20,849 nucleotides of DNA, from positions 1 to 20,849 of the IMG/VR virus record IMGVR_UViG_3300037189_001540; one strand, 5' to 3'. Every line of letters starts with the position of its first letter. Positions within the stretch are counted from its first letter, which is position 1. The notes under the pieces are model-generated. The model searched no databases and was not told the origin of the DNA. It was given only the letters and a program-made list of their open reading frames with translations. Positions 1 through 7,680 of this stretch are shown here, one piece after another. Source of the DNA: a virus. Made by a program: the position numbers and the translations under genes.

Positions 1-1017
1 AAACTTTCTAACCCTAATATCATTTCTCCTTACGGCAATCAGTTGGTGAGCTATGACGCTAGTGGTCAGCCAACAGTCACGCAATCGCTTACACCCCAAG
101 CGCAAGAAACGTTAAACGCACAGCAAAGGGTTCAGACCAGCTTGGCTAACTTAGGCCAACAAGGTGTGCAGACGGCTCAAAATGTGATGGGTACGCCATT
201 TGCCTTTGGCGGTCCACAAGTGCAAACAGCACTCGATACCAGCCAGATTGCCAAGATGCCGGTTAACGCAGGTACAACTGGAATGCAGGCGATCATGTCC
301 CGGCTTGAGCCATCAATGGCTAGAAACCGTGTCAGCACTGAAACCCAGTTAGTCAATCAAGGCTTGCGCCCCGGCTCAGAGGCTTACGACAATGCCATCA
401 ATTTGCTGGGCCAGCAAGAGAATGACGCTCGGACACAGGCAGCTTTGCAGGGCATCACGCTTGACACAGGCGCAAACGCACAGGGCTTTAATCAAGCATT
501 GCAAGGTGGACAGTTTGGCAATACAGCCCAGCAGCAAGCTCTGTCACAGGCCATCCAGCAGCGCCAGATGCCTTTAAATGAAATTGCAGCACTGATGAGT
601 GGCTCACAGATACAAAACCCGCAATACCAAGCCTATCAAGGCCAAAACGTAGCGGCAGCACCCATTGCACAAGCAACGGCACAGCAAGGCGCGTTTGACC
701 AAAATATTTACAACCAGCAGATTGGATCGGCTAATGCCGCCACATCCGGCTTGTTTGGTTTAGGCGGGGCAGGTTTACAGGCTTACGGTTTATCTAAGGC
801 GGCTCCAGCTGCAATGGCGTTTTCTGACCGCCGGTTAAAGTCAAACATTGAGCGCATCGGCACTCATAAACTTGGCATCGGCATTTATGAGTACGACATT
901 ATGGGCAGGCGTGAAGTCGGCGTAATGGCTCAAGAAGTCGAGAAAGTAATGCCTGAAGCAATTGGCAGGCACTCAAGCGGTTACATGATGGTGGATTACG
1001 GGAGGTTGAATGGCTGA
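1..1017 (+). CDS. Virion/tail protein with short C-terminal peptidase S74 (chaperone) domain, 5' partial
   Basis: The frame is open to the left edge, so the gene begins outside the window; 338 residues are visible. An internal TTG at 43 is only a possible start. The visible part is rich in Gln, Ala, Asn and Thr and looks helical. A Gly/Ala hydrophobic stretch follows (about nt 730-820) and then a 64-residue C-terminal domain starting SDRRLKSNI at nt 823. That motif is the hallmark of the S74 intramolecular chaperone of endosialidases and tail fibres. Its Ser and the Lys five residues later match the known Ser-Lys autocleavage dyad, and VGVMAQEVEKVMPEA is the other conserved block. In the family the domain drives trimer folding and is then cut off. 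Here it sits on a Gln/Ala-rich protein rather than a recognisable beta-helical spike, so the mature role (adaptor, fibre or ejection protein) is uncertain. The stop overlaps the next ATG by 8 nt. Confidence 0.8.
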   Translation, partial: KLSNPNIISPYGNQLVSYDASGQPTVTQSLTPQAQETLNAQQRVQTSLANLGQQGVQTAQNVMGTPFAFGGPQVQTALDTSQIAKMPVNAGTTGMQAIMSRLEPSMARNRVSTETQLVNQGLRPGSEAYDNAINLLGQQENDARTQAALQGITLDTGANAQGFNQALQGGQFGNTAQQQALSQAIQQRQMPLNEIAALMSGSQIQNPQYQAYQGQNVAAAPIAQATAQQGAFDQNIYNQQIGSANAATSGLFGLGGAGLQAYGLSKAAPAAMAFSDRRLKSNIERIGTHKLGIGIYEYDIMGRREVGVMAQEVEKVMPEAIGRHSSGYMMVDYGRLNG

Positions 1018-2665
1018 AATAAATCTTAACCCGTACACGGCAGAGTCAGACGCGATTGCGCGGCGGCTACGCATGGCAGAAGCTTTAAATCAGCAAGCCA
1101 TGCAGCCAATGGAGCTGCCTACGCAAGCGGGTGTACGGGTTAGCCCTTACGCTGGACTGGCAAAGATGCTGCAAGGTTACACCTCTGGGTTGATGCAAAA
1201 CCAAGCGTTGGGTCAGCAAGAGGCACTTAGCAAGCGATACGCTGCCGATACGGGCGCAGACTTCCAATCATTGATGAAGGCTTTAACAGCGCCGGGACAA
1301 GCTGCCGTGCCAGCAGGTGCACCAACTTACACGCCAAATGTCGGCGCTGGTGAGTTGGCTGACAACGCTCGCATGACCATGCAGCCAGAGCGTAATGAGA
1401 TGGGCGAGATCATCCAGCCGGGTCAACCCGGAGCCGGTAATTTTGGCATAACACCGGGCGCACCAGCGCAGGCGGCAAGACTTGCGGGTCAGCTCACGCC
1501 AGAAGGTTTTGGCTCAATGAGAACGCCAATGGGTCAGCAGCAATACATGGCTCAGTTCTTGACTCAAAATGTGCCGAAAGAGGCGAAATGGGAAGTTAAG
1601 GAGATAAAAACTGAGGGTGGTGGGACTAAAACTGTGTTGATGAATATGAATTCACGCGACCCATTAGGCACAGCAGTGGAGGCCGGTAAGCAAGGACCAA
1701 AAGCATCGTATGTTGACATTGGCGGCACACAAGTCCCGGTTACTGGATTTGAGCCTACGCCACAACCATTGGTAAAAACTTTGACTCCCGGCGATAAGCA
1801 AGCCCGGGAATTATCAGATCGTGCGTTTACGCAATTGTCAGCCAATCAAAGGGCAGGGTTGGAAAATGATGCGGCACGACTTGGGATTAGTGCACAGCAA
1901 CTGTATTTTGATACGGGTCTGTCAGCGGGTGGTGGAGCGCGTTTACCTGCGAATGCTCCGGTTATTCCGGGCGCACCAACTATCCCGTCAGTTAACGCCC
2001 AGCCTGTTTCAACTAACGCACGTTTATCCGCGGCATTAGCTGCGCCTACTGCGCCTACTGCGCCTGCGGCTGGTCCAGCAAGTGTTAATGCTCCGGTTTC
2101 GTTGTCGCCAAGAGCGCGTCAAGATTTAGAGAAAGCGCGGCAATTAGAAGAATTTAAAGGGATGACCGAAACGCAAAGTAATGCGGCTCTATTTGGTGGC
2201 GCAATGAATCAAGCGCAAAACGTCATTACGCAACTTGAGAAACAGGGAACAGTTAAAAATGCTGTTGTTCCAAGCGTGTTGCAATCCATTGTGAAATTAG
2301 TTCCCTTTGGAGTGGGTGAGCAAACTGCAAACATAATTGAGTCAGTTGCGAGAACTGATCCAACCTCCTTGTTCGGTCCTGACCAAAATCAGCAAAAATT
2401 AGGGCAAGCGCAAATTGCTTTTGCTACGGCTTGGCTGCGTAAAACTTCTGGCGCTGCGTTTGGCGGCAGTGAGATTGCCAACACAATCAAGGAATATTTC
2501 CCGTTGATTGGCGAGGGTGAGGGCGTTATCAAGCAAAAGGCAGAAGCACGAAACAGGGCTATTGAAGGCTTGAGATTGTCAACAGGAGCGCAAGGCAAGG
2601 CTTACATTGACAAGTATGGCGGCGCAATGTCTGCAAATGATCCTCTTGGATTGGGAAGACGATAA
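1010..2665 (+). CDS. Putative internal virion/structural protein (551 aa)
   Basis: A 551-residue protein whose ATG lies 8 nt inside the upstream gene. No enzymatic motif is visible. The N-terminal third is helical and rich in Gln, Met and Ala. The middle carries Pro/Gly/Thr-rich linkers, including an APTAPTAPA tract encoded by a 9-bp tandem repeat near 2042-2065. The C-terminal 200 residues are helical, with an AFATAWLRKTSGAAFGGSEI segment and KAEARNRAIEGLR. This last region resembles C-terminal segments seen in large internal proteins of aquatic podoviruses, where the residues just after the internal core form helical bundles. Position between an S74 protein and another large virion-type protein supports a structural role, possibly ejected with the DNA. 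The function is inferred from context and composition, and I do not recognise a named family. Confidence 0.65.
   Translation: MAEINLNPYTAESDAIARRLRMAEALNQQAMQPMELPTQAGVRVSPYAGLAKMLQGYTSGLMQNQALGQQEALSKRYAADTGADFQSLMKALTAPGQAAVPAGAPTYTPNVGAGELADNARMTMQPERNEMGEIIQPGQPGAGNFGITPGAPAQAARLAGQLTPEGFGSMRTPMGQQQYMAQFLTQNVPKEAKWEVKEIKTEGGGTKTVLMNMNSRDPLGTAVEAGKQGPKASYVDIGGTQVPVTGFEPTPQPLVKTLTPGDKQARELSDRAFTQLSANQRAGLENDAARLGISAQQLYFDTGLSAGGGARLPANAPVIPGAPTIPSVNAQPVSTNARLSAALAAPTAPTAPAAGPASVNAPVSLSPRARQDLEKARQLEEFKGMTETQSNAALFGGAMNQAQNVITQLEKQGTVKNAVVPSVLQSIVKLVPFGVGEQTANIIESVARTDPTSLFGPDQNQQKLGQAQIAFATAWLRKTSGAAFGGSEIANTIKEYFPLIGEGEGVIKQKAEARNRAIEGLRLSTGAQGKAYIDKYGGAMSANDPLGLGRR
2042..2065 (+). repeat. 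9-bp tandem repeat encoding Ala-Pro-Thr
   Basis: The unit GCGCCTACT occurs at 2042-2050 and 2051-2059, followed by a partial third copy. It encodes an Ala-Pro-Thr linker inside the 551-aa virion protein. Its length could vary between strains by slippage without a frameshift. Confidence 0.75.
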
Positions 2666-4482
2666 TGGCAACACTTGCTGAGTTCCGTTCGCAGAATGAA
2701 CAGTACAACGATGTGCCGGACATTCAGTTGGCGGATGCCTTGCATCAGAAATTTTATTCTGACATTCCTAAAGATAAGTTTTATCAGCAAATTGGGATGG
2801 GCGCAGAAACAAAGATACCCGGTGGCGAGGGAGCGATTACATTGCCTCGCAAGCCTGTATCAATGCAAGATCGCATCATGGGCGCAATTGAAACACCGGC
2901 AATCATTGCTGGCGGTTTGGGTCGCGCTATAGCGTCACCCCTTGCCAAAATGTTTGGTGAGGCATACGGCGGTCAGGGAACACCACAAGGCAAAGAGGTT
3001 GGGCAAGCTGCCGCAAAAAGTGTTGAGGCGCAGTTTTACCAGCCAAGGACAGAGACTGGCCCAGAAATTGTGGACGCTATGGCGAAGGTATTGGGGTCTA
3101 TTCCTCCTACGCCATTGTCAAGCGCCGGTACAGGGCTATCAACGCTTGCAGGACCAGCAATCTCTCAAACCGCAGGCATGATTAAGCCAGTGGTTCAGAG
3201 TCAGACTGCTCAAAAAATGGCTGCATTGCTCAGACCGCCTGAAGCACAAATGCCCGGTATGGGCGCAGCAAATACCAATGAAGCGTTGTTACGGGCAGAA
3301 CGCGCACAAGCGCAAGGGATTCCGCTAACTAAGGGTGAGCAGTTGCAAGATTTTGCGCTTATGAAGCGCGAATCTGATTTGCCTAAAGAAAACCCAGAAT
3401 TGGCAAAAGGACTGATAGAGTTTAAAAAAGGCCAGCAGCAATCTATTGTTAGGCGTTTTGAGCAATTGTCCGATGAAACCGGCGCTGTGTATGCTGATCC
3501 AACTGCGTATAGAAAAGTTGGCTCATTGGTTGACACTGAACTTGTTAAGCAATTTGATGCCAAAAAACTTAAAGTAGACAACGCTTATCAGGCCGCTAGG
3601 GATGCTGGTGAAACAAAGCAAGTAATTGACACTGGGAAATTGGATCAGTGGCTTGTTGAAAATGCGCCAGAAGCCATATCCGTTCCAGAAATTAACTCAA
3701 TCAAAGCAAAGCTGGATGCCTTAAAAACGGCACGAAATGGTCAAGTCACCATTGATGACGTTGAAAATCTTTACAAGGCGGCAGGGCAGCTTGGTAAAAA
3801 AGGTGATCCGTCTGGTATGTTTATGGGGCAGGTCAAAGGCGTTATCAATGACATGACGGAGGGTGCTGGCGGTGATTTGTATCGTGCCGCTAGATCGCAG
3901 CGCAAAGAGCTGGGCAACCAATTTGAAAACACCTACCGCGTGGCTAAACTGCTAGGCACAAGAGGCGGCTATGCTGACCGGGCTGTGGCGTTGGACGATG
4001 TTTTTTCTCACGTTGTCTTAGACGGCAGCTTAGAAGAAATGAGGACTGTTACGCAGTTGCTGAAAAAAGGCGGTCCACAAGGCCAGCAGGCTTACGCTGA
4101 ATTGCAGGGACAAACGATCCAATATTTAAAAGACCAGATGACCAAAAACGCAAGTGGCGATTTGTCGTTTGCAAAGTTAAAGACAGCAATTGACACGTTA
4201 GACCGTGATGACAAATTGGCTTATATGTTTGGCAAAACAGGGCGTGACACTTTGGTTGATTTGCGTGAAACGGTCAAAGATGCGCTGGTCAAACCGGCTG
4301 GGACTGTTAACTATTCCAACACCGGCAGCGTGGTTCTTAGAGGCTTGGATAAACTGGCTACGATGCGTGTGCCTTTGGCAAAAGCGGCGGCAGACATTGC
4401 TAAGTCTCGGGAAATAACTAAACAAGTGGAAGAATCCACAAAATACAACGCTTTGGTTGATGCCTTGAAAGGTCAAAAATGA
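2665..4482 (+). CDS. Large putative internal virion protein (605 aa) with conserved N-terminal FR..YxD..LA.ALHxKFYSD motif
   Basis: The start codon overlaps the upstream stop as TAATG. Residues 6-45 form a small motif (FRSQNEQYNDVPDIQLADAL, then HQKFYSDIP and FYQQIG) that I recognise from the N-termini of many phage virion and internal proteins, where it reads roughly FR.KYPQYxDxSDxxLAxALHxKYYSDMPxxxFxxxIG. A Gly/Ala-rich, partly hydrophobic segment follows (about residues 75-180: MGAIETPAIIAGGLGRAIAS and onward), and then a long Lys/Glu/Gln-rich helical C-terminal part (190-605). Such architecture fits an internal core or ejection protein, or a membrane-active virion protein. No lytic transglycosylase or peptidase catalytic signature was seen. 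The gene ends with a 4-nt ATGA overlap with the tail-fibre gene, so co-expression is likely. Confidence 0.7.
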   Translation: MATLAEFRSQNEQYNDVPDIQLADALHQKFYSDIPKDKFYQQIGMGAETKIPGGEGAITLPRKPVSMQDRIMGAIETPAIIAGGLGRAIASPLAKMFGEAYGGQGTPQGKEVGQAAAKSVEAQFYQPRTETGPEIVDAMAKVLGSIPPTPLSSAGTGLSTLAGPAISQTAGMIKPVVQSQTAQKMAALLRPPEAQMPGMGAANTNEALLRAERAQAQGIPLTKGEQLQDFALMKRESDLPKENPELAKGLIEFKKGQQQSIVRRFEQLSDETGAVYADPTAYRKVGSLVDTELVKQFDAKKLKVDNAYQAARDAGETKQVIDTGKLDQWLVENAPEAISVPEINSIKAKLDALKTARNGQVTIDDVENLYKAAGQLGKKGDPSGMFMGQVKGVINDMTEGAGGDLYRAARSQRKELGNQFENTYRVAKLLGTRGGYADRAVALDDVFSHVVLDGSLEEMRTVTQLLKKGGPQGQQAYAELQGQTIQYLKDQMTKNASGDLSFAKLKTAIDTLDRDDKLAYMFGKTGRDTLVDLRETVKDALVKPAGTVNYSNTGSVVLRGLDKLATMRVPLAKAAADIAKSREITKQVEESTKYNALVDALKGQK

Positions 4483-5693
4483 GTTACAACGGCTCCGGCA
4501 CATTTGTCATAAACACAGCAGGCCAGCCGGTAGTCACCGGCACGGTCATCTCTAGCACGGCTTTCAATGCTCTGACGGCAGACTTGGGGACTGGTCTTAG
4601 CACTGCCATCACCAAGGACGGGCAGACGGCTACAACGGCACGGATTCCGTTTGTTGCTGGTCTTAGCTCGGCTCTGGTTACGGACACTACCAGCGGCTCT
4701 ACAGGTTCAATCTTCACTGCTGGCGGTCTTGGTATTGCCAAGGCTGTTTATGTGGGGACTACGGCGACTGTTGCAGGGACTACAGACTCATCTAGCACGA
4801 CCACTGGGGCAATTATTACGGCGGGTGGAGCTGGTGTAGCCAAAGCTCTGTTTGTCGGCACTACGGCTAACGTAGCTGGTGCTGTGACCCTGCAAAGCAC
4901 TCTTGCTGTGGGTGGTGTGGCGACTTATAGCGCACAGCCTATTTTCTCTAGTTTGACGGCATCCAGCGCAGTGGCAACAGATGCGTCTAAAGGTCTGGTC
5001 AGCGTGACCAACACTGGCACTGGCAACAATGTGCTAGCAACGTCACCAACTTTGACTACTCCGGCGCTGGGTACGCCAAGTGCATTGGTTGGCACAAACA
5101 TCACGGGTACAGCTACGGCATTCACGGCCAGCAACGTCACTACAAACGCCAATTTAACTGGAAATGTAACTTCAGTTGGGAACGCCACCACAATTGCTTC
5201 TGGTGTTGTTACATCAGCCATGCTTGCTGCTGGTGTAACGGGGAATGGGCCAGCATTCAGTGCTTATAACAGCTCATCTCAATCCTTAACAAATAATACA
5301 TTTACAAAAGTTTCTTTAAACGCAGAAAATTTTGATACAAATTCAAACTTTGACTCGACTACAAATTATAGATTTACGCCTACCGTTGCTGGATACTATG
5401 CGTTTAATTGTGGATGTGGAATTACGGGGCCAGCCGCAGTAATACAATTTGTTCTTGAAATTCGTAAAAATAACACTACGTATAATCCAAGAATTGTGGA
5501 TATGAATCCGAGCGCAAGTTTTTCAACAAATTCATTTATAAATTTTTCGGGCGCTACTATTATTGAAATGAATGGTTCTTCTGATTATGTTGAATTGTGG
5601 GTATATGGTTATGGGCCGGGCGCAACAGGAATTTCAATACCAACTGGCAGTAATAGTGCTTATTTTTGCGGTAATTTAATAAGGAATACGTAA
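4479..5693 (+). CDS. Tail fibre protein with repeats and a C1q-like C-terminal domain
   Basis: A 404-aa protein starting in an ATGA overlap. Residues 1-60 contain the common fibre N-terminal pattern (TGTVISSTAFN, then LSTAITKDGQT). Two 27-residue repeats follow at 74-100 and 108-134 (pattern TGxIxTAGGxGxAKAxxVGTTAxVAG), and then GTGNNVLATSPTLTTPALGT, a widespread phage-fibre linker. From about residue 257 the sequence changes to a C1q/TNF-like jelly-roll: it opens with PAFSAYNSSSQSLTNNTFTK and has FTPTVAGYYAFNCG and a terminal YFCGNLIRNT strand. C1q-like domains trimerise and often form receptor-binding heads. The DNA coding for this head is much richer in A/T than the shaft, which points to domain exchange. 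It is likely the host-recognition fibre, and the surface receptor is unknown. Confidence 0.85.
   Translation: MSYNGSGTFVINTAGQPVVTGTVISSTAFNALTADLGTGLSTAITKDGQTATTARIPFVAGLSSALVTDTTSGSTGSIFTAGGLGIAKAVYVGTTATVAGTTDSSSTTTGAIITAGGAGVAKALFVGTTANVAGAVTLQSTLAVGGVATYSAQPIFSSLTASSAVATDASKGLVSVTNTGTGNNVLATSPTLTTPALGTPSALVGTNITGTATAFTASNVTTNANLTGNVTSVGNATTIASGVVTSAMLAAGVTGNGPAFSAYNSSSQSLTNNTFTKVSLNAENFDTNSNFDSTTNYRFTPTVAGYYAFNCGCGITGPAAVIQFVLEIRKNNTTYNPRIVDMNPSASFSTNSFINFSGATIIEMNGSSDYVELWVYGYGPGATGISIPTGSNSAYFCGNLIRNT
4698..4880 (+). repeat. Two tandem 27-residue tail-fibre repeats
   Basis: Codons 74-100 (4698-4778) and 108-134 (4800-4880) of the fibre gene encode two diverged copies sharing TAGG.G.AKA..VGTTA.VAG. 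Such short Gly/Thr-rich units are typical of fibre shafts. Confidence 0.75.
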
Positions 5694-5857
5694 TGCAACT
5701 TTACGAAAAAATTATTTTTATTTATCCCATTCTTGAAAATGTTAATTTTTTGTTGAATGGAATATTTTTACAAAACGACTCTGACGGCAAGGGCGATTAC
5801 ATCGCAAAGTGGGAACACCTAACGCTGGCACGACCAACTGAAGCGCAGTTGGCATGA
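5693..5857 (+). CDS. Small tail-fibre-associated protein (54 aa), putative assembly/XkdW-like
   Basis: A small gene read from ATG 5693 (TAATG overlap with the fibre stop) to TGA 5857 (ATGA overlap with the next gene). The product starts MQLYEKIIFIYPIL, continues with FLQNDSDGKGDYIAKWEH and ends PTEAQLA. The pattern (hydrophobic strand, acidic DGKGDYI, Trp, and a terminal P-T-x-x-Q-L) matches the small proteins found next to fibre genes in many phages, such as XkdW-like or tail-assembly-chaperone-like products. The first 27 codons are strongly AT-rich like the fibre head, and the rest has the normal composition of its neighbours. The exchanged segment therefore seems to end inside this gene. 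The function is an inference from position. Confidence 0.65.
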   Translation: MQLYEKIIFIYPILENVNFLLNGIFLQNDSDGKGDYIAKWEHLTLARPTEAQLA

Positions 5858-6078
5858 ACGATGTAACGCACCGAGAAATCTACGACAGGCTGGTGGCTGT
5901 TGAGGGCAAGGTCGATGTCATCGCAGGCAATACCGCTGCCGTGGTCAAGGCGTTTGACTCAGCCCAAGGCGCGTTTGCTGCGCTGGAATTGCTGGGCAAG
6001 CTGGCAAAGCCTCTGCTGTGGATCATGGGCGTTGTAGTGGCAATAGCCGCAGCTTTGGAACACCTCCGGGAGCGCTGA
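5854..6078 (+). CDS. Small membrane protein (74 aa), XhlA/holin-accessory-like
   Basis: Starts within an ATGA overlap. The layout is an N-terminal amphipathic helix (residues 1-48, including HREIYDRLVAVEGKVDVIAG), then one hydrophobic segment LLWIMGVVVAIAAAL at about residues 54-68, and a charged tail EHLRER. This resembles haemolysin XhlA-like and related one-TM proteins near phage lysis genes: a helix that could coil or lie on the membrane plus a C-terminal anchor. No enzymatic motif is seen. It leads the lysis region and could be a holin accessory or a virion membrane protein. Confidence 0.6.
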   Translation: MNDVTHREIYDRLVAVEGKVDVIAGNTAAVVKAFDSAQGAFAALELLGKLAKPLLWIMGVVVAIAAALEHLRER

Positions 6079-6079
6079 A

Positions 6080-6571
6080 ATGCTAGACCCGTTTACCGCC
6101 CTAGCTGCTGTAAACACGGCGATCAAGCTAGTGAAGACCACGGTGAAAACCGTGCAGAATCTTGAGAGCCTTGGCCCTTGTTTGGGTCAGTTTTTCGGCG
6201 CTAAAGCTGAAGCAATTAAAGTAGTCAAAGCTGGCGGTTTTAAGGGTAGCGCAATGGGTCAGGCGCTGGAGTTAGAGCTTGCCATTGAACAAGCCCGGGC
6301 GTTTGAAGAAGAAGTAAAGATGCTGTTCTTCCAGTCCAACAAAATGGACGTTTGGCAAAAGATCGTAGCCCGTACAGCCAAGATTTCCAGCGCCCAGATT
6401 CAAGAAGAACGCCGTGAGCGTGAAGCTGCAAAGCGCAAGAAAGCTGAAGTGGATGAGGTAATTGAGATTGTGCTGTTCAGCATCGTTGCGCTTGCGCTGG
6501 TTGGGACTGTTGGATACTTTGTCTATGAAGCCATAGCCCAATGCCAAGGCCGGTGTAGCTTTCAACGATGA
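6080..6571 (+). CDS. Conserved phage membrane-anchored helical protein (163 aa)
   Basis: The start MLDPFTALAAVNTAIKLVK and overall layout resemble a hypothetical protein found in many aquatic phages. Residues 1-110 are helical with Ala-rich faces. Residues 104-128 (RTAKISSAQIQEERREREAA and onward) are highly charged and likely coiled-coil. Residues 130-152 (EIVLFSIVALALVGTVGYFV) form one transmembrane helix, followed by a short tail with two Cys (QCQGRCSFQR). Most of the protein is therefore probably cytoplasmic with the short tail outside. It sits between two other small membrane proteins and upstream of the holin, and it overlaps the next gene by ATGA. The function is unknown; a role in lysis or DNA entry is a guess from position. 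Confidence 0.6.
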   Translation: MLDPFTALAAVNTAIKLVKTTVKTVQNLESLGPCLGQFFGAKAEAIKVVKAGGFKGSAMGQALELELAIEQARAFEEEVKMLFFQSNKMDVWQKIVARTAKISSAQIQEERREREAAKRKKAEVDEVIEIVLFSIVALALVGTVGYFVYEAIAQCQGRCSFQR

Positions 6572-7029
6572 GCTTTGACCTGACTAAAGCCATTGGTGCA
6601 GTTGCCGCTAGTATTGCGGCGTTAGGCGGCAGCTACACGCTTGCCGACAAAATCGGGTGGTTTGACAGGGCGATTATTCAGTGGACACCAGAGCATTTCA
6701 AGATTGTTGCGGAAGCTGGGCAACCCATTACTGTTACGGTTGCAAGAATAAAGAAGCGTGATGACTGCTCAGTGGAGGGCTTTACCCCAAGCATCAGAGA
6801 CGCAGCCGGTATGCTGCATGAAGTGACTACCACGGCAAGCAAGTTTAGCGGCCCAGCATGGCCAGAGATTGACACGTTTACCTACCAGTTGACGATGGTG
6901 AGAAAAGAAAAGATTGCACCCGGCAAGGCAACCTTGCTGGCAACCATCAAATACAAATGCCCAGAGGGTGAGCGCATTGTGCAGTACCCTCGCCATGCTA
7001 ATCTAAGTTTTGATCTTAAAGGAAACTGA
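6568..7029 (+). CDS. Hypothetical protein with N-terminal membrane anchor, putative periplasmic domain (153 aa)
   Basis: Starts in an ATGA overlap. Residues 5-28 (TKAIGAVAASIAALGGSYTL) form a hydrophobic anchor or uncleaved signal. The remaining ~120 residues are beta-rich (PITVTVARIKKRDDCSVEGF, ATLLATIKYKCPEGERIVQY). They carry two Cys that could form a disulfide if the domain is exported. No catalytic motif and no lipobox is visible, so it does not look like an outer-membrane spanin. The name is left open. It probably acts at the envelope together with the flanking membrane proteins. Confidence 0.55.
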   Translation: MSFDLTKAIGAVAASIAALGGSYTLADKIGWFDRAIIQWTPEHFKIVAEAGQPITVTVARIKKRDDCSVEGFTPSIRDAAGMLHEVTTTASKFSGPAWPEIDTFTYQLTMVRKEKIAPGKATLLATIKYKCPEGERIVQYPRHANLSFDLKGN

Positions 7030-7030
7030 C

Positions 7031-7522
7031 ATGGACACACTTCTTTCGCTACTCAAAGGCGCAGCTCCTATGCTGGCTACCGCTGTTGCCGGTCCACTTG
7101 GCGGCGCGGCTATCTCGATGCTGGCAAGTAAATTCGGGGTTGAGGAATCTGTGCAGGCGGTGGCAGAAGCCATTGCCGGTGATCCCCAAGCCGCACAGAA
7201 GCTGGCTGATTTAGAGCTGGAGTTTGCCAAAATTGATGCGGCTGACCGCGACAGCGCCCGTCAGCGTGAGGTTGGCATGGCTGCGGCTGGTGCTAGTCGC
7301 TTGTCCCAATTGGTTGTGCCGATTCTGGCGTTGGGGACAGTGACGATGACGTTTCTGTTTATTGCATTTTTGTTGTTCATGGAAGTAAAATCGGACCAGC
7401 AGCAATTAGTGATTTTTGCTTTAGGTTATGCTACGGCTGCGGCACAGCAAGTTTTATCGTATTATTTTGGCTCAAGTAAATCGTCCCAAGACAAAACCAT
7501 AGCAATGCAAGGCAAAAAATGA
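7031..7522 (+). CDS. Holin, GTA_holin_3TM-like (163 aa)
   Basis: I chose the ATG at 7031 because AAAGGAAA lies just upstream; an in-frame start at 7010 exists but would overlap the previous gene without need. The N-terminus is hydrophobic and glycine-rich (MLATAVAGPLGGAAISMLAS). A short helical linker follows with AGDPQAAQKLADLELEFAKI. Then come two strong transmembrane segments, VVPILALGTVTMTFLFIAFL and QLVIFALGYATAAAQQVL, and a Lys-rich cytoplasmic tail. This order and the AGDPxAAxKLxxLE element match the family of three-TM holins first described for gene transfer agent release. A holin would form membrane lesions that release the endolysin encoded three genes downstream. Confidence 0.8.
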   Translation: MDTLLSLLKGAAPMLATAVAGPLGGAAISMLASKFGVEESVQAVAEAIAGDPQAAQKLADLELEFAKIDAADRDSARQREVGMAAAGASRLSQLVVPILALGTVTMTFLFIAFLLFMEVKSDQQQLVIFALGYATAAAQQVLSYYFGSSKSSQDKTIAMQGKK

Positions 7523-7680
7523 AACTAGATGGTCTATACGCCGCAATCCATGCCAAACGTGAACGCATCAAAGCCGGGTCTGGCGAAAAGATGAGGGAGC
7601 CGGGAGCTAAGGGCGCACCGACAAACTTGGCTTTTAAGCAGTCTGCCAAGACCGCCAAACCCGAAAAGTCTAAGAAATGA
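7519..7680 (+). CDS. Small basic conserved phage protein (53 aa)
   Basis: Read from ATG 7519 (ATGA overlap with the holin stop) to TGA 7680 (ATGA overlap with the next gene). The product contains GLYAAIHAKRERIKAGSGEK followed by MREPGAKGAPTNLAF and a Lys-rich tail. I recognise the LYAxIHAKRxRIxxGSGEKMRxPGxKGAPT pattern from small proteins of aquatic phages, where it has no assigned function. It is highly basic (Lys/Arg) and has no hydrophobic segment, so it could bind nucleic acid. Tight packing with holin, DUF6321-like and endolysin genes on both sides supports it being real. Confidence 0.75.
   Translation: MKLDGLYAAIHAKRERIKAGSGEKMREPGAKGAPTNLAFKQSAKTAKPEKSKK

Noticed and set aside
3210-3581. 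123-codon minus-strand frame inside the 605-aa virion gene
   Set aside because: Antisense shadow with no context; every neighbouring real gene here is rightward.
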